Part shown: positions 34,249 to 43,891 of the stretch, in pieces
Position numbering within the stretch: position 1 is the first letter of the stretch
Layout of the letters: the number at the start of each line of letters is the position of its first letter
Assembly (NCBI RefSeq): GCF_004346165.1
Contig: NZ_SLZZ01000025.1
Coordinates: forward strand, 1-45,241
Reading direction: 5' to 3'
DNA length: 45,241 nucleotides
Origin: Muricomes intestini
Lineage (GTDB): Bacteria > Bacillota > Clostridia > Lachnospirales > Lachnospiraceae
Position numbers and translations under genes: made by a program
The notes under the pieces: model-generated
Told to the model about the DNA's origin: nothing
Seen by the model: only the letters and a program-made list of their open reading frames with translations
Database searches by the model: none

Positions 34249-34868
34249 TATAATTCCTCCCGGCCCAATTCCACGAAGTTTTTCAGTATCTGAATTCCCA
34301 CATCACTACTCTTTTCCGGATGAAACTGGCAGGCAAACACATTATTCTTTTCTACAGAAGCATGAATGCGGACATTGTATTCTGTGGTTGCTTTTACAAT
34401 TGCTTCGTCTTTCGCCTTCAAATAATAGGAATGTACAAAGTAAACATATGACTGCCGGGGAATTCCTCTGAACAGTCTTCCATTGTTTTCCAGCTGCAGG
34501 GAATTCCATCCCATGTGAGGAATCTTAATCCCCTCTCCTCCTGGAATCCGCAGGATTTCTCCTTCTAAAAGGCCCAGGCCCGGGACACCCGGTGCTTCAT
34601 CGCTTCTTTCAAACAAAAGCTGCAGCCCAAGACAGATTCCCAAAAAAGGAATTCCCTTTTGAGACACCTGCCGGATTACCCGGTCAAGTCTGTACTTATT
34701 TAAATTTTCCATAGCATCTCCAAAGGCTCCTACACCGGGAAGAATTACTTTATCGGCCTTCAGAATCTGCTCTTCATCTCTGGTAATCACAACATTCTGG
34801 CCTAAAAAGAGCAATGCCTTCTCCACACTTTTTATATTTCCCGCACCGTAATCAATCACCGCTATCAT
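34248..34868 (-). CDS. hisH: imidazole glycerol phosphate synthase, glutaminase subunit
   Basis: This 206-residue class I glutamine amidotransferase supplies ammonia to HisF. The nucleophile Cys79 is in [13 protein letters not shown] and the His183/Glu185 pair is in [12 protein letters not shown]; the HisF-interface segment GAGNIKSV is at residues 8-15. It overlaps hisF by one base and follows the symporter gene by 31 bases. Confidence 0.96.
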   Translation of the reverse strand: MIAVIDYGAGNIKSVEKALLFLGQNVVITRDEEQILKADKVILPGVGAFGDAMENLNKYRLDRVIRQVSQKGIPFLGICLGLQLLFERSDEAPGVPGLGLLEGEILRIPGGEGIKIPHMGWNSLQLENNGRLFRGIPRQSYVYFVHSYYLKAKDEAIVKATTEYNVRIHASVEKNNVFACQFHPEKSSDVGIQILKNFVELGREEL

Positions 34869-34899
34869 ATGTTACATGACTCCTTTACTCTTCCTCTGC

Positions 34900-36312
34900 T
34901 CATCCCTTTGCTTTCCTTTGTCCGTGCCCCGTCTCAACGACCGGAACCGGGGTATCATCCACCGCATCCAGATTATTGATATATTTCTTTGTTTCCTTCA
35001 CGACAATCGGTGACAAAAGAAGTACCGCTATCAGATTTGGGATTGCCATCAGTGCATTGAGTGTATCTGCAATCAGCCACACCAGGTTCAAAGATACAAC
35101 TGGTGCAATCGCAGCAACAACTACATAAAGCACACGGTAAGGAACCAGACCTTTCTTTCCTGCAAAATATTCCACGCACCGTTCACCATAATAAGCCCAG
35201 CCTAAAACAGTAGAAAAAGCAAATGAAATAATGCCGACTACCAGAATAACAGGTCCTATGTACGGAATCTGCGCAAATGCCATTGAGGTCAGCACACCGC
35301 CGTTGGCTATTTCGTCGGCGTTGATTGCCGGATTCTTCATAATTGTTGTAACAAGCACCAGACCTGTCATCAGGCATACTACAACCGTATCCCAGAATGT
35401 TCCCGTGGAAGATACCAGTGCCTGGCGAACCGGATTTCTTGTCTGAGCTGCCGCTGCCGCAATAGGCGCAGAGCCCATACCTGACTCATTGGAGAACAGG
35501 CCTCTTGCCACACCATATTGGATAGCCAGACGCAAGCCTCCGCCCACAAGGCCTCCTGCCGCAGCCCCAGGCGTGAAGGCAAGCTTACAGATCGTTACAA
35601 TTGCCGGAATAATAAAATCATAGTTAATCCCAAGAATGATCAGGCAGCCCAACACATAAAATATTGCCATAAAGGGAACCAGCTTTTCACAGACATTTGC
35701 GATACTCTTAATTCCTCCGAATATAACAACTGCTGTCAAAACTGCGATTACAATTCCTACAATCCATGGAGGAATTCCCAGATTCTCCTGGCAGACTGTG
35801 GCGATTGCGTTTACCTGAGTCGCGCATCCGATTCCAAAGGAAGCAAATCCTGCAAGTACCGCAAAAATCACTCCCAGCCAGCGCATGTTTAAGCCCCGCT
35901 CCAGTGCGTACATTGCACCGCCCTGCATTCTCCCATCTTTTGTCTTCACCCGGTACTTTACAGCAATCAAAGACTCTGCGTATTTTGTGGCAATACCAAA
36001 AACACCGGTGAGCCAACACCAGAGGACAGCCCCCGGTCCCCCCATTGCAACCGCGGTTCCCACTCCAATAATATTGCCTGTCCCAATCGTAGACGCAAGC
36101 GCTGTCGTCAATGCCCCAAACTGACTGACCTCGCCTTCCGCCCCCTCGTCCTTTGTAACGGATAACTTAATGCCTTTCGTAATTGACGCTTTCTGAATAA
36201 ACCCTGTACGGATAGTAAGAAATATGTGTGTTCCGAACAACAGGACGATCATCCCCCAGCCCCACACTTTACCGTTTACCAGCTCCACTATCGCATTCAC
36301 TTTTTCAAACAT
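34900..36312 (-). CDS. Na+/alanine (glycine) symporter, AGCS family
   Basis: This 470-residue membrane protein begins MFEKVNAIVELVNGKVWGWG and contains FGALTTALASTIGTGNIIGV and GGPGAVLWCW, the AGCS signature, with about ten to eleven helices. It imports alanine or glycine with Na+. I choose the ATG at 36312 (GAGGAG ahead, normal family start). A second in-frame ATG at 36381 also has a good GGAGG eight bases before it and would add a 23-residue hydrophobic-then-charged leader; that alternative is open. Confidence 0.92.
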   Translation of the reverse strand: MFEKVNAIVELVNGKVWGWGMIVLLFGTHIFLTIRTGFIQKASITKGIKLSVTKDEGAEGEVSQFGALTTALASTIGTGNIIGVGTAVAMGGPGAVLWCWLTGVFGIATKYAESLIAVKYRVKTKDGRMQGGAMYALERGLNMRWLGVIFAVLAGFASFGIGCATQVNAIATVCQENLGIPPWIVGIVIAVLTAVVIFGGIKSIANVCEKLVPFMAIFYVLGCLIILGINYDFIIPAIVTICKLAFTPGAAAGGLVGGGLRLAIQYGVARGLFSNESGMGSAPIAAAAAQTRNPVRQALVSSTGTFWDTVVVCLMTGLVLVTTIMKNPAINADEIANGGVLTSMAFAQIPYIGPVILVVGIISFAFSTVLGWAYYGERCVEYFAGKKGLVPYRVLYVVVAAIAPVVSLNLVWLIADTLNALMAIPNLIAVLLLSPIVVKETKKYINNLDAVDDTPVPVVETGHGQRKAKG

Positions 36313-36373
36313 GTCTTTCTCCTCTCTCTTTCCACCTTCAATGACGGTCAGAAACAAGACACAAATACCAAAA

Positions 36374-36422
36374 TAAGGCATACGTGACACCTCCATTGGT
36401 TGTTGACACATTGTATGCCTTA
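36374..36422. promoter_or_regulatory. inverted repeat enclosing an alternative start site of the symporter gene
   Basis: TAAGGCATAC (36374-36383) and GTATGCCTTA (36413-36422) are perfect complements. In RNA from the minus strand the ATG at 36381 lies in the stem and its GGAGG in the loop, so folding could influence which start is used. The neighbouring repeat D begins one base away. Confidence 0.45.
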
Positions 36423-36552
36423 GTCAAAGACCCCGCAGCAAACTGACGGGGCATCAAACCTGCAGCGCAGCAAGCTGCAGGGTCTTTGACCCCCGCGGCA
36501 GTCGCCAGATGGAAATGAAAGCATTTCTATTTGGCTCGTTGCTCGCGGGAAT
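36423..36552. repeat. structured dispersed repeat D, copy 2
   Basis: GTCAAAGACC..GGTCTTTGAC encloses two smaller hairpins (CCCCGCAG..CGGGGC and CTGCAGC..GCTGCAG) in place of the single 17-bp stem of copy 1. The second half, CCGCGGCAGTCGCC..GGCTCGTTGCTCGCGG, encloses CCAGATGGAAATG / CATTTCTATTTGG. It lies between the histidine kinase stop and the symporter gene. Confidence 0.85.
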
Positions 36553-36566
36553 AAAAATATTTTACC

Positions 36567-38072
36567 TTACTTTTTTATGTTTTTCAAGGAATTTTTAGTC
36601 GAGGCCTCCCGATCCAATTCAAACCAGAACTCCACCCCATTCTCAAAATTGTTCACACCATATTGCTGATGAAAAGAGTCCATAATCGCCTTTACGATAG
36701 ACAGCCCTATTCCGTTTCCGCCGTATTCTCGTGTGTGGGCCTTATCCACTTTATAAAACTTGTCCCACAGCTTGCCCAGATCCTCCTCCGGTATAGGTCT
36801 CCCACTGTTGAATACTGTCACCCTCACTATCTCTTCTTTAGAAATTACTCTGACTTCAATCCGTTTTTCATTTTCTACATGGTGAATTGCATTTGTTAAA
36901 TAATTGCGTATTACCTGTTCGGTCTTAAACTCATCTGCCCAGACGTAAACTTTCTCATCTGCAATGAAATCTACAGAGGCCTCTGCCTGTTGGATAAGAA
37001 TTTCACAGCTTGCAATCACGCCTTGTATCATTCCCACAATATCAAAGTGCCCAAATTCCAGATCCTGGGCGCCAAATTCCAGCTGGTTAAGTGTCAGGAG
37101 ATTTCTTACCATCTGGTTCATCTTATTTGCTTCGTCCATAATCACATCGCAGTAGAATTCACGGCTTTCCGAGTCATCGCTGACACCCTCCTTCAGTCCT
37201 TCCGCATAGCCCTGAATCAGGGCAATGGGTGTCTTCAGCTCGTGTGATACATTACCCAGGAACTCATTGCGCATATCCTCAAGTTTCTCTTTCTCCTCAA
37301 TATCCGCCTGTAACTGATTGTTTACACCTTTTAGTTCCGAGATGGTTCTTTCCAGACGTGACGACATTGCATTAAAATTCTGTCCCAGAACACCAATTTC
37401 ATTATCTCCTCCACTGGTATACCTGGCTTCAAAATCAAGATTTTCCATCCTCTGTGACAACCCCACCAGCTCCTTGATAGGCTCCGTAATCTTTCTGGAA
37501 AAATAACTCACCAGAACACTTCCAAGGATTACTGCAAACATTCCCATATATACAAGGAACTTATTTGCCAAATCTGCACTTTCCCGAATGCTCTCCAGAG
37601 GACTTCGCATGACAAAAATGGTGTTATCGGAGAGTGCCCCCCACATTTCCAGATAGTCTATCTGAGTCATAAAGTCCCGGGTTTTATAAATCTGATAAGA
37701 ATCTGTGCTTTCCAGTATCTTCCCGGTGTCCTTATTTTTATCAAACATATAGGCCAAAAGTTTCAGGTACAGCGGACTGTCTTTATCTCTTACCGTAGAA
37801 AAAATAATGGTTCCATCTGTCTTCATCACAACTGCCGAAATGTTGGTTCTCTCGGTCTGATGTGTCAGCTTTTCAATAACAGAATCGGTGTCAATATTCT
37901 CATTTGCGACCGCCTTCTCGAGAACAGTGTAGGTGCCGGTCAGATCTGCTTGCTTGTGGAGAATATAATATTCCTCCAAAAAGCCTGAGTTTACGGCAAA
38001 TATGATCACCAGTATAAAGACGATCAGCCCGACAAAAACAACCATCATCTGCCGTCTTATGGAATGCCTCAT
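36567..38072 (-). CDS. sensor histidine kinase
   Basis: This 501-residue kinase has a membrane helix at residues 8-30, an extracytoplasmic sensor of about 140 residues, a second helix at about 172-190, a HAMP linker (191-245), the H-box FLGNVSHELKTPIALIQGY (His277) and an ATPase domain ending with GNGIGLSIVKAIM. Its ATG overlaps the regulator stop by four bases (ATGA). The pair follows the large ABC permease gene and may sense the same envelope stress. Confidence 0.94.
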   Translation of the reverse strand: MRHSIRRQMMVVFVGLIVFILVIIFAVNSGFLEEYYILHKQADLTGTYTVLEKAVANENIDTDSVIEKLTHQTERTNISAVVMKTDGTIIFSTVRDKDSPLYLKLLAYMFDKNKDTGKILESTDSYQIYKTRDFMTQIDYLEMWGALSDNTIFVMRSPLESIRESADLANKFLVYMGMFAVILGSVLVSYFSRKITEPIKELVGLSQRMENLDFEARYTSGGDNEIGVLGQNFNAMSSRLERTISELKGVNNQLQADIEEKEKLEDMRNEFLGNVSHELKTPIALIQGYAEGLKEGVSDDSESREFYCDVIMDEANKMNQMVRNLLTLNQLEFGAQDLEFGHFDIVGMIQGVIASCEILIQQAEASVDFIADEKVYVWADEFKTEQVIRNYLTNAIHHVENEKRIEVRVISKEEIVRVTVFNSGRPIPEEDLGKLWDKFYKVDKAHTREYGGNGIGLSIVKAIMDSFHQQYGVNNFENGVEFWFELDREASTKNSLKNIKK

Positions 38073-38749
38073 ACCTCTACCTCAAATTTATAGCCCATGC
38101 CCCAGATGGTTTTGATGTACTCGCCTTTATCGCCCAGTTTACTTCTCAGCTTCTTCACATGGGTATCAATGGTACGTGCATCTCCAAAATAGTCATAATT
38201 CCATACATTATTTAATATTTTTTCTCTGGACAAAGCAATTCCCTGATTTTCTACAAAATAAGACAAAAGCTCAAACTCTTTATAGCTTAGCTCCACTGGT
38301 TTTTCATCTATTGTTACGATATGAGCTGTCTTGTCAATCACAATACCGCCGGCATCCATTATCTCCTCTACTTCCAGCCCTTTCGTCCTGCGGAGTATGG
38401 CCCCTACTCTGGCCACCAGAATCTTAGGACTGAATGGCTTCGATATATACTCATCCACTCCCAGCTCAAATCCCTGAAGCTCATCCCGCTCCTCCGAACG
38501 GGCTGTGAGCATAATGACCGGGACTTTAGAATGCTCACGTATTTCCCTGCAGACCTGCCAGCCGTCCATCTTGGGCATCATAACGTCTAATATAATCAAA
38601 GCAATATCCTTGTCCGCATAAAAAAGGTCCATCGCTTCCATTCCATCCCCGGCTTCCAGAACAACATAACCTTCCCTGGCGAGAAAGTCCCTTACCAGCT
38701 TGCGCATCCTGCTCTCGTCATCCACAACTAAAATCTTTGTTTTTTCCAT
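38069..38749 (-). CDS. OmpR/VanR-type response regulator
   Basis: This 226-residue regulator has a receiver domain with acidic Asp10/Asp11, phospho-acceptor Asp55 (LIILDVMMPK) and Lys in YISKPFS, then a winged-helix domain ending in HVKKLRSKLGDKGEYIKTIW and GMGYKFEV. It is paired with the kinase at 36567. AGGAG lies ten bases before the ATG. Confidence 0.95.
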   Translation of the reverse strand: MEKTKILVVDDESRMRKLVRDFLAREGYVVLEAGDGMEAMDLFYADKDIALIILDVMMPKMDGWQVCREIREHSKVPVIMLTARSEERDELQGFELGVDEYISKPFSPKILVARVGAILRRTKGLEVEEIMDAGGIVIDKTAHIVTIDEKPVELSYKEFELLSYFVENQGIALSREKILNNVWNYDYFGDARTIDTHVKKLRSKLGDKGEYIKTIWGMGYKFEVEV

Positions 38750-38850
38750 CGAAATCGTCTCCTATCCAACAACACAGTATCCAATGACATCCCTATCTGT
38801 TTTTTGTATAATAACAGGCAAGTATGTAAAAAATGTGAATTTTTCTGCTT

Positions 38851-41800
38851 CTATTCCACACTTTTTAAAGACTCTACCATATCAATTTTTTTCAATTTAA
38901 AGTACATCACTCCATTTACAAACACAGAGAAGGCTATTGTAATTAAAATGCTGTAAATATAGCTGCTGAAATCTATTGTTCTTCCGAACATCGCCGAGTC
39001 TATCTCTGCCGTCACAATTACATACTGGTGCAAAACAATTCCCAGCAAAATTCCGACTATGGATCCGATGATTGTCAGAATAATGTTCTCCCTATACACA
39101 TAAGCCGACACCTCATTGTTAAAGAATCCCAGAACCTTCAATGTTGCCAGCTCTCTTCGGCGCTCCGTGATATTGATATTATTCAGGTTATAGAGTACTA
39201 CAAAAGCAAGCAGTCCTGCCGACATCACAAGAACGACTACAACTATATCCATGCTGCTCAGCATATCTTCAAATTGCTTTCGGATATCACCGGCATAACT
39301 TACACTTAAAGCACCGTCGGACTGCAGGACAGCTTCTCCCACTTTTTCCTCACTGTCTATCTCGTCTGGCTTCATGTTATAATATATCGAATTATACTCC
39401 GGTGCGCTGCCAAATAACTTTTCATAATATTTCGGAGATAGATAGATGTAATGTCCGACATAATTTTCACTGATACTGTGAACTTTAGCCTCTGCTTCCC
39501 CTTTATCCTCATCTTTTATCGTAATCTTATCCCCAGCCTTCACGTCCAGCATCTTTGCAACTTTTTCTGTTAAAATTACTCCTGAATTGTCCAGTGTATA
39601 TTTTTCCTTCGTTATACGGTTCTGAAATACAACAAAATCCGAGAATTTATCTGTGTCTTCCGGCACATTCAGATATACATCCTTTGTTGTCTTTCCATGA
39701 GACAGTTCCACCTGCCGAAGCAGGTTCTTTGCAGTGTCCTCCACCCGGTCATCCGAATTCAATTTATCATATGCTTCTTCTTGTTCTGCCTCGGAAGCAT
39801 CTGTGTCGAGAATAATATCTCCGCTGTATAGCTGAATCTCACCATATTGCAGGGCCGTAATATCAAATATAGAGTTCCTCAGTCCAAACCCGACCAGCAG
39901 CAGCGCCATGCAGCCGCCTATACCGAAAACTGTCATGAAGAAACGCTTTTTGTACCGTATCAAATTTCGCACTGTCGCCTTCCATGTAAAGCTTAAGTGC
40001 TTCCATATGAACGGTATCCGCTCCAGAAAGACTCTCTTGCCCTGCTTCGGCGCCGGAGGCCGCATTAACTCCGCTGCCTGCTCCCGCAGCTCATTAAAAC
40101 AGGAAAAGACTGCAGCAAAGAGTGTACAAGCCAGTGCTGCCAGTGCTGCCGCCAGGCCATAAAACATATTGTATGGGAGACGCATAGCATCCATGTGCTG
40201 ATATATGATTCCGTAGGCCCTGATTATAATATATGGCAAGATTTTTTCGCCGACTAATATTCCCAACACACTGCCGCTTACCGTAGCAAGGGCAGCATAT
40301 CCAATATATTTTCCTGCTATTGCATGGCGCTCATAACCAAGAGCTTTCAACGTTCCAATCAAGGTCCGCTGTTCTTCCACCATACGGGTCATAGTAGTCA
40401 GGCTAATCAGAGCCGCCACTAAAAAGAACAGCACGGGGAACACTTTTCCTATGGCTTTTATGCGGTCCGCGTTGTCTCCATAGCCTGCATATTCTGATAG
40501 ATCGTTTCTGTCAGTGATATACCATTTTGCATGTTCTATCTTTTTGATATCCTTCTCGGCATCCCGGAGCTTCTTCTCACCGTCGGCAATTTTACTGTCC
40601 GCCTCGGCTTTTGCATCCTCATACTCGGCCTGAGCATCATTTAATTCCTGCTCCTTAGCAGATAGCTCTGCTTCTGCTGAGACAAGCTCTGCCTGGGCCT
40701 CATCAATCTGTCTCCAACCGTCATTGATCTGCTGCTGTCCGTCATCCAGCTGCGCTTTCGCTCCTTCTATTTGTGCACGGGCTGCTTCAATCTGGGCTTC
40801 ACCCTGCGTAATCTGGGCGGACATGGCAGCCAGAATCTGCTGCGTCTGTTCATCGTTCTGCCCACTCCCAGCCAGAGCATCGTACTGCGCCTTTGCCGCA
40901 TCCAGCTCCCCTGCTTTCTGATTGAAGGTATCCGACTGGGTATTTAATTCCTCATACCCGGCATCCAGTTCCGCCTGCTTTTCAACCAATTGATTTCTGG
41001 AATCGTCAAGCTGTGCATAGCCATTTGCTATCTCTGCCTTGGCGTCCTCAATCTGCTGTCTTCCATCCTCAATCTGCAGCCTGGCATCCTCCAGTTTTTC
41101 ATTTGCCTCTGCTTTAGAATCTGCCAGCTCTTTCTTTGCATCATTCAATTTTCCCGTAGCTTCATCTACAATCTCCTGGTACCGGGCCTGTTCTCTCTCT
41201 TTACGGATTTTTTCTACCTCATCCAGAGTGTCCCCCACCTTGCCGTCATAGGCATCCGTAAATGCAGTCAGCTCTTTCGCCCCCTCCACCGAGGCATACA
41301 TTTCTGTAAACACATCCATATCAAAACTGCTTTCCGGCACACATACAAATCCGCTGACTACACCTGTACCTATTGCACTGTTTCCGCGCTGAAATGAAAT
41401 GTATTCGGAACTGCTCGCTGTCCCTACAATCGTAAAGGTATCCGTTTTCAGTGTATCCTTTATGTCATCCTTTGTTCCTGACTGAAATGTAATTTTATCG
41501 CCGACTTTATAGCCGCTGCCTGTAAGGAAATCCACATCCGCCAGACACTCATCCGCCGCCTTTGGCAGCCGCCCCTCTTCTACGGCCACCTCATTCATAG
41601 ATGGAAGAAGAGATGACATATGCACTACCTCGCTGCTGTCTTTCACCGTGCAAAGAACATCTGCGGAGTACCCTGCCTCCACTTTCTTAATCCCTTTCAC
41701 CTTTTCCAGAGCATTCAAATCATCCTCAGTCAATCCCAATGTGCTGACAACTTTAAGGTCCATCAGATTCTGCCTGTCAAAATAAGCATCCGCTGACAGA

Positions 41801-41937
41801 CGCATATCCGGCTCAGTCGAACGGATACCGGAAAAAAATGCGACTCCGATTGCAACAATAGCAAAAATGGACAAAAAACGGCCCAAACTTTTTCGGATTT
41901 CCATATAAAAATCTTTTCTCAGTGCTTTTCTGCTCAT
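38851..41937 (-). CDS. giant FtsX-like ABC permease with extracytoplasmic coiled coil
   Basis: This 1028-residue protein has a helix near the N-terminus (LSIFAIVAIGVAFFSGI), an extracytoplasmic domain, then a coiled coil at about residues 240-480 made of repeats such as DARLQIEDGRQQIEDAKAEI and AQLDDGQQQINDGWRQI, two FtsX-type helix bundles (around 495-620 and 890-1015) and a second exposed domain between them. It pairs with the ATPase at 41947, nine bases upstream. The coiled coil resembles YhgE/Pip-like spanners of the cell wall; the substrate is unknown. Confidence 0.9.
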   Translation of the reverse strand: MSRKALRKDFYMEIRKSLGRFLSIFAIVAIGVAFFSGIRSTEPDMRLSADAYFDRQNLMDLKVVSTLGLTEDDLNALEKVKGIKKVEAGYSADVLCTVKDSSEVVHMSSLLPSMNEVAVEEGRLPKAADECLADVDFLTGSGYKVGDKITFQSGTKDDIKDTLKTDTFTIVGTASSSEYISFQRGNSAIGTGVVSGFVCVPESSFDMDVFTEMYASVEGAKELTAFTDAYDGKVGDTLDEVEKIRKEREQARYQEIVDEATGKLNDAKKELADSKAEANEKLEDARLQIEDGRQQIEDAKAEIANGYAQLDDSRNQLVEKQAELDAGYEELNTQSDTFNQKAGELDAAKAQYDALAGSGQNDEQTQQILAAMSAQITQGEAQIEAARAQIEGAKAQLDDGQQQINDGWRQIDEAQAELVSAEAELSAKEQELNDAQAEYEDAKAEADSKIADGEKKLRDAEKDIKKIEHAKWYITDRNDLSEYAGYGDNADRIKAIGKVFPVLFFLVAALISLTTMTRMVEEQRTLIGTLKALGYERHAIAGKYIGYAALATVSGSVLGILVGEKILPYIIIRAYGIIYQHMDAMRLPYNMFYGLAAALAALACTLFAAVFSCFNELREQAAELMRPPAPKQGKRVFLERIPFIWKHLSFTWKATVRNLIRYKKRFFMTVFGIGGCMALLLVGFGLRNSIFDITALQYGEIQLYSGDIILDTDASEAEQEEAYDKLNSDDRVEDTAKNLLRQVELSHGKTTKDVYLNVPEDTDKFSDFVVFQNRITKEKYTLDNSGVILTEKVAKMLDVKAGDKITIKDEDKGEAEAKVHSISENYVGHYIYLSPKYYEKLFGSAPEYNSIYYNMKPDEIDSEEKVGEAVLQSDGALSVSYAGDIRKQFEDMLSSMDIVVVVLVMSAGLLAFVVLYNLNNINITERRRELATLKVLGFFNNEVSAYVYRENIILTIIGSIVGILLGIVLHQYVIVTAEIDSAMFGRTIDFSSYIYSILITIAFSVFVNGVMYFKLKKIDMVESLKSVE

Positions 41938-41946
41938 GTGCTTAAC

Positions 41947-42651
41947 CTACCATTCTATCTCATCAATTGATACAGGATTTTTGTTTTCTTCAATGCTCGA
42001 AACTTTTCCGTTTTTAATCTTAATCAACCGATCCCCCATAGGTGCAAGGGCTGAATTATGTGTGATAACAATAACTGTCATCCCCCTCTCCCTGCACATA
42101 TTCTGAAGAAGCTTTAAAATAGAACGGCCTGTATTGTAGTCCAATGCCCCTGTGGGTTCATCACAGAGAAGAAGCTTAGGGTTCTTTGCGAGGGCCCGGG
42201 CGATGGACACTCGCTGCTGTTCTCCCCCGGAGAGCTGGGCCGGAAAGTTATTCAGGCGCTCTCCCAAACCCACTTCTTCCAGCACCTTTGCAGCGTCCAA
42301 CGGTTCTTTGCATATCTGAAGAGCAAGCTCTACATTCTCCAAAGCTGTAAGATTCGGAACAAGATTATAGAATTGGAATACAAACCCGATGTCCTCCCGC
42401 CGGTAACCTGTCAGCTGTTTCGCGTTGCAGCTTGTGATGTCCGCCCCATCCACCGTGATTTTTCCACTTGTTGCAGAATCCATCCCTCCCAGAATATTCA
42501 GGACAGTTGTCTTGCCCGCACCACTGGGCCCTACAATAATTACAAACTCGCCCTTTTTAATTGCAAAGTCTATCCCGTCCACTGCACGGATTTCCACTTC
42601 TCCTGTCTTATATACCTTGGTAACGTTTTCTAATTTTACGAAATCTTCCAT
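41947..42651 (-). CDS. ABC transporter ATPase partner of the giant permease
   Basis: This 234-residue LolD-type ATPase has Walker [10 protein letters not shown], signature LSGGEQQR and Walker [16 protein letters not shown]. It directly precedes the 1028-residue permease gene with nine bases between, and the two-component genes follow, giving a four-gene block that is probably one regulated unit. Confidence 0.94.
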   Translation of the reverse strand: MEDFVKLENVTKVYKTGEVEIRAVDGIDFAIKKGEFVIIVGPSGAGKTTVLNILGGMDSATSGKITVDGADITSCNAKQLTGYRREDIGFVFQFYNLVPNLTALENVELALQICKEPLDAAKVLEEVGLGERLNNFPAQLSGGEQQRVSIARALAKNPKLLLCDEPTGALDYNTGRSILKLLQNMCRERGMTVIVITHNSALAPMGDRLIKIKNGKVSSIEENKNPVSIDEIEW

Positions 42652-42736
42652 TCTAGTCTCCTTGTGTAATTGTTATATTCTCAGAGCAGTCTCATATAGT
42701 TGAGGTGCCTTTCTTATTTTATCATATATCTTCTGT

Positions 42737-43561
42737 TTATAGAGGCAATTCCTTCCAGTGTTTTCCCGCATCGAAAGTTTCCTGGAAACGTACAGGCAGT
42801 TCAACACCCTGGAATAATGATTTTTGAAACTTAACAATCAAATCTGCCGCTATCGTCACTGCTCCTGCATAGAGCTTTTTTAGCAAAAGACAATACTGTT
42901 CACACTCTGGATTTGGCTCTTCATTTACCACCATCCCGTGCATGGTCTCATATTTACCCAAAAGTTTCATACTTGTAAACAATAATTTTCTCTTTTTCTT
43001 CCCGGGTGCCAAAAGCAGCTTATGATAAAATATCATAGCCTTTAACGACTTCCTTACTGTCTCTGCCGGCAGATTATTAAAAAACGGTGCAATCACCTGT
43101 GCATTTTCCAGACTTGGATGAATATGATTTGTGGCAAGATAACGCAGCGGGTTGATATAGTCTTCCGTCAGCAGGTACCTGTCAAATTCCTTTTCTATCT
43201 CTGAATGTGTAAGTCCACTGACATACATCATTTTCTGAATATACTTGTGACATTCGCTGTCCAGAACAAAATGGCATATAAATCCATATATGTATGCTCT
43301 GGCCGCTGCAGTATCCTCTTCTCTTTTCAGAATATCCTCCGCCCGCTTAAAGAACTCAGCCGCTGGCTTTTTATGAATTGCGTGTCCCTGCTGAATTATC
43401 GGATTAGACTTGTCAATTGCATTATAGTAAAATAAAATATCCGGCCCGTGAAGACCGATATCAAACAATTCTCTGTTATTTTCTACCGCACGCTGAAGCG
43501 GTCTTGGAAGGGCGCTGATGACGTCTCCCCCAAATTTATAATGTGCATATGTTGTCGGCAT
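42737..43561 (-). CDS. zinc-dependent phospholipase C-like protein
   Basis: This 274-residue protein begins MPTTYAHYKFGGDVISALP and has the metal-ligand pattern of the Zn-dependent PLC family: DIGLHGPDILFYY, GHAIHKKPAAEFF and YGFICHFVLDSECHKYI. It lacks a signal peptide, unlike clostridial alpha-toxins, so it is likely an intracellular member of unknown substrate. A MITE lies 29 bases upstream of its ATG and may have replaced or supplied its promoter. Confidence 0.85.
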   Translation of the reverse strand: MPTTYAHYKFGGDVISALPRPLQRAVENNRELFDIGLHGPDILFYYNAIDKSNPIIQQGHAIHKKPAAEFFKRAEDILKREEDTAAARAYIYGFICHFVLDSECHKYIQKMMYVSGLTHSEIEKEFDRYLLTEDYINPLRYLATNHIHPSLENAQVIAPFFNNLPAETVRKSLKAMIFYHKLLLAPGKKKRKLLFTSMKLLGKYETMHGMVVNEEPNPECEQYCLLLKKLYAGAVTIAADLIVKFQKSLFQGVELPVRFQETFDAGKHWKELPL

Positions 43562-43590
43562 ATCAATAACCTCTCTTTTTTACATTTTAT

Positions 43591-43732
43591 GTAACTATTC
43601 AGAACCAAGCTCGAAAACTACGGTTTTCTCGCTGTTTGGCTCTCACCAAATAGATATATCAAAAAATTCTCCTTAGAAAGCAAGCTTTCACGAATTATTT
43701 TTTAATATGTCTGCTTGGTTCTGAGCAGTTAC
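43591..43732. mobile_element. complete IS66-like MITE with 8-bp target duplication
   Basis: The left end GTAACTATTCAGAACCAAGC and the right end (reverse complement GTAACTGCTCAGAACCAAGC) match at 18 of 20 bases. CATTTTAT occurs directly on both sides (43583-43590 and 43733-43740). GTAA termini plus an 8-bp duplication are the hallmark of IS66-family transposition (family knowledge). The 142-base element has no open reading frame. An internal AAAGCAAGCTTTC palindrome is seen. Confidence 0.85.
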
Positions 43733-43811
43733 CATTTTATTATATATTATCACAGAAACTTAATAAAGAAACCCGTTGATTATGAAAAAAATATGAACTA
43801 CTACGAATACC

Positions 43812-43840
43812 TTGACTTTATAATCTCTTTTTTATAAAAT
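43812..43840 (+). promoter_or_regulatory. ssrA promoter
   Basis: TTGACT (43812-43817) and TAAAAT (43835-43840) with a 17-base spacer; the mature tmRNA starts about 50 bases later. Confidence 0.85.
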
Positions 43841-43891
43841 GAATATGTAGAGAAGTGTGGGTATTGCCACGTATCTTTGAACATCATACAA

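Noticed and set aside
40490-41230. Internal repeats in the giant permease as a tandem DNA repeat
   Set aside because: The repeats are heptad-level protein periodicity with diverged codons, not DNA tandem copies.
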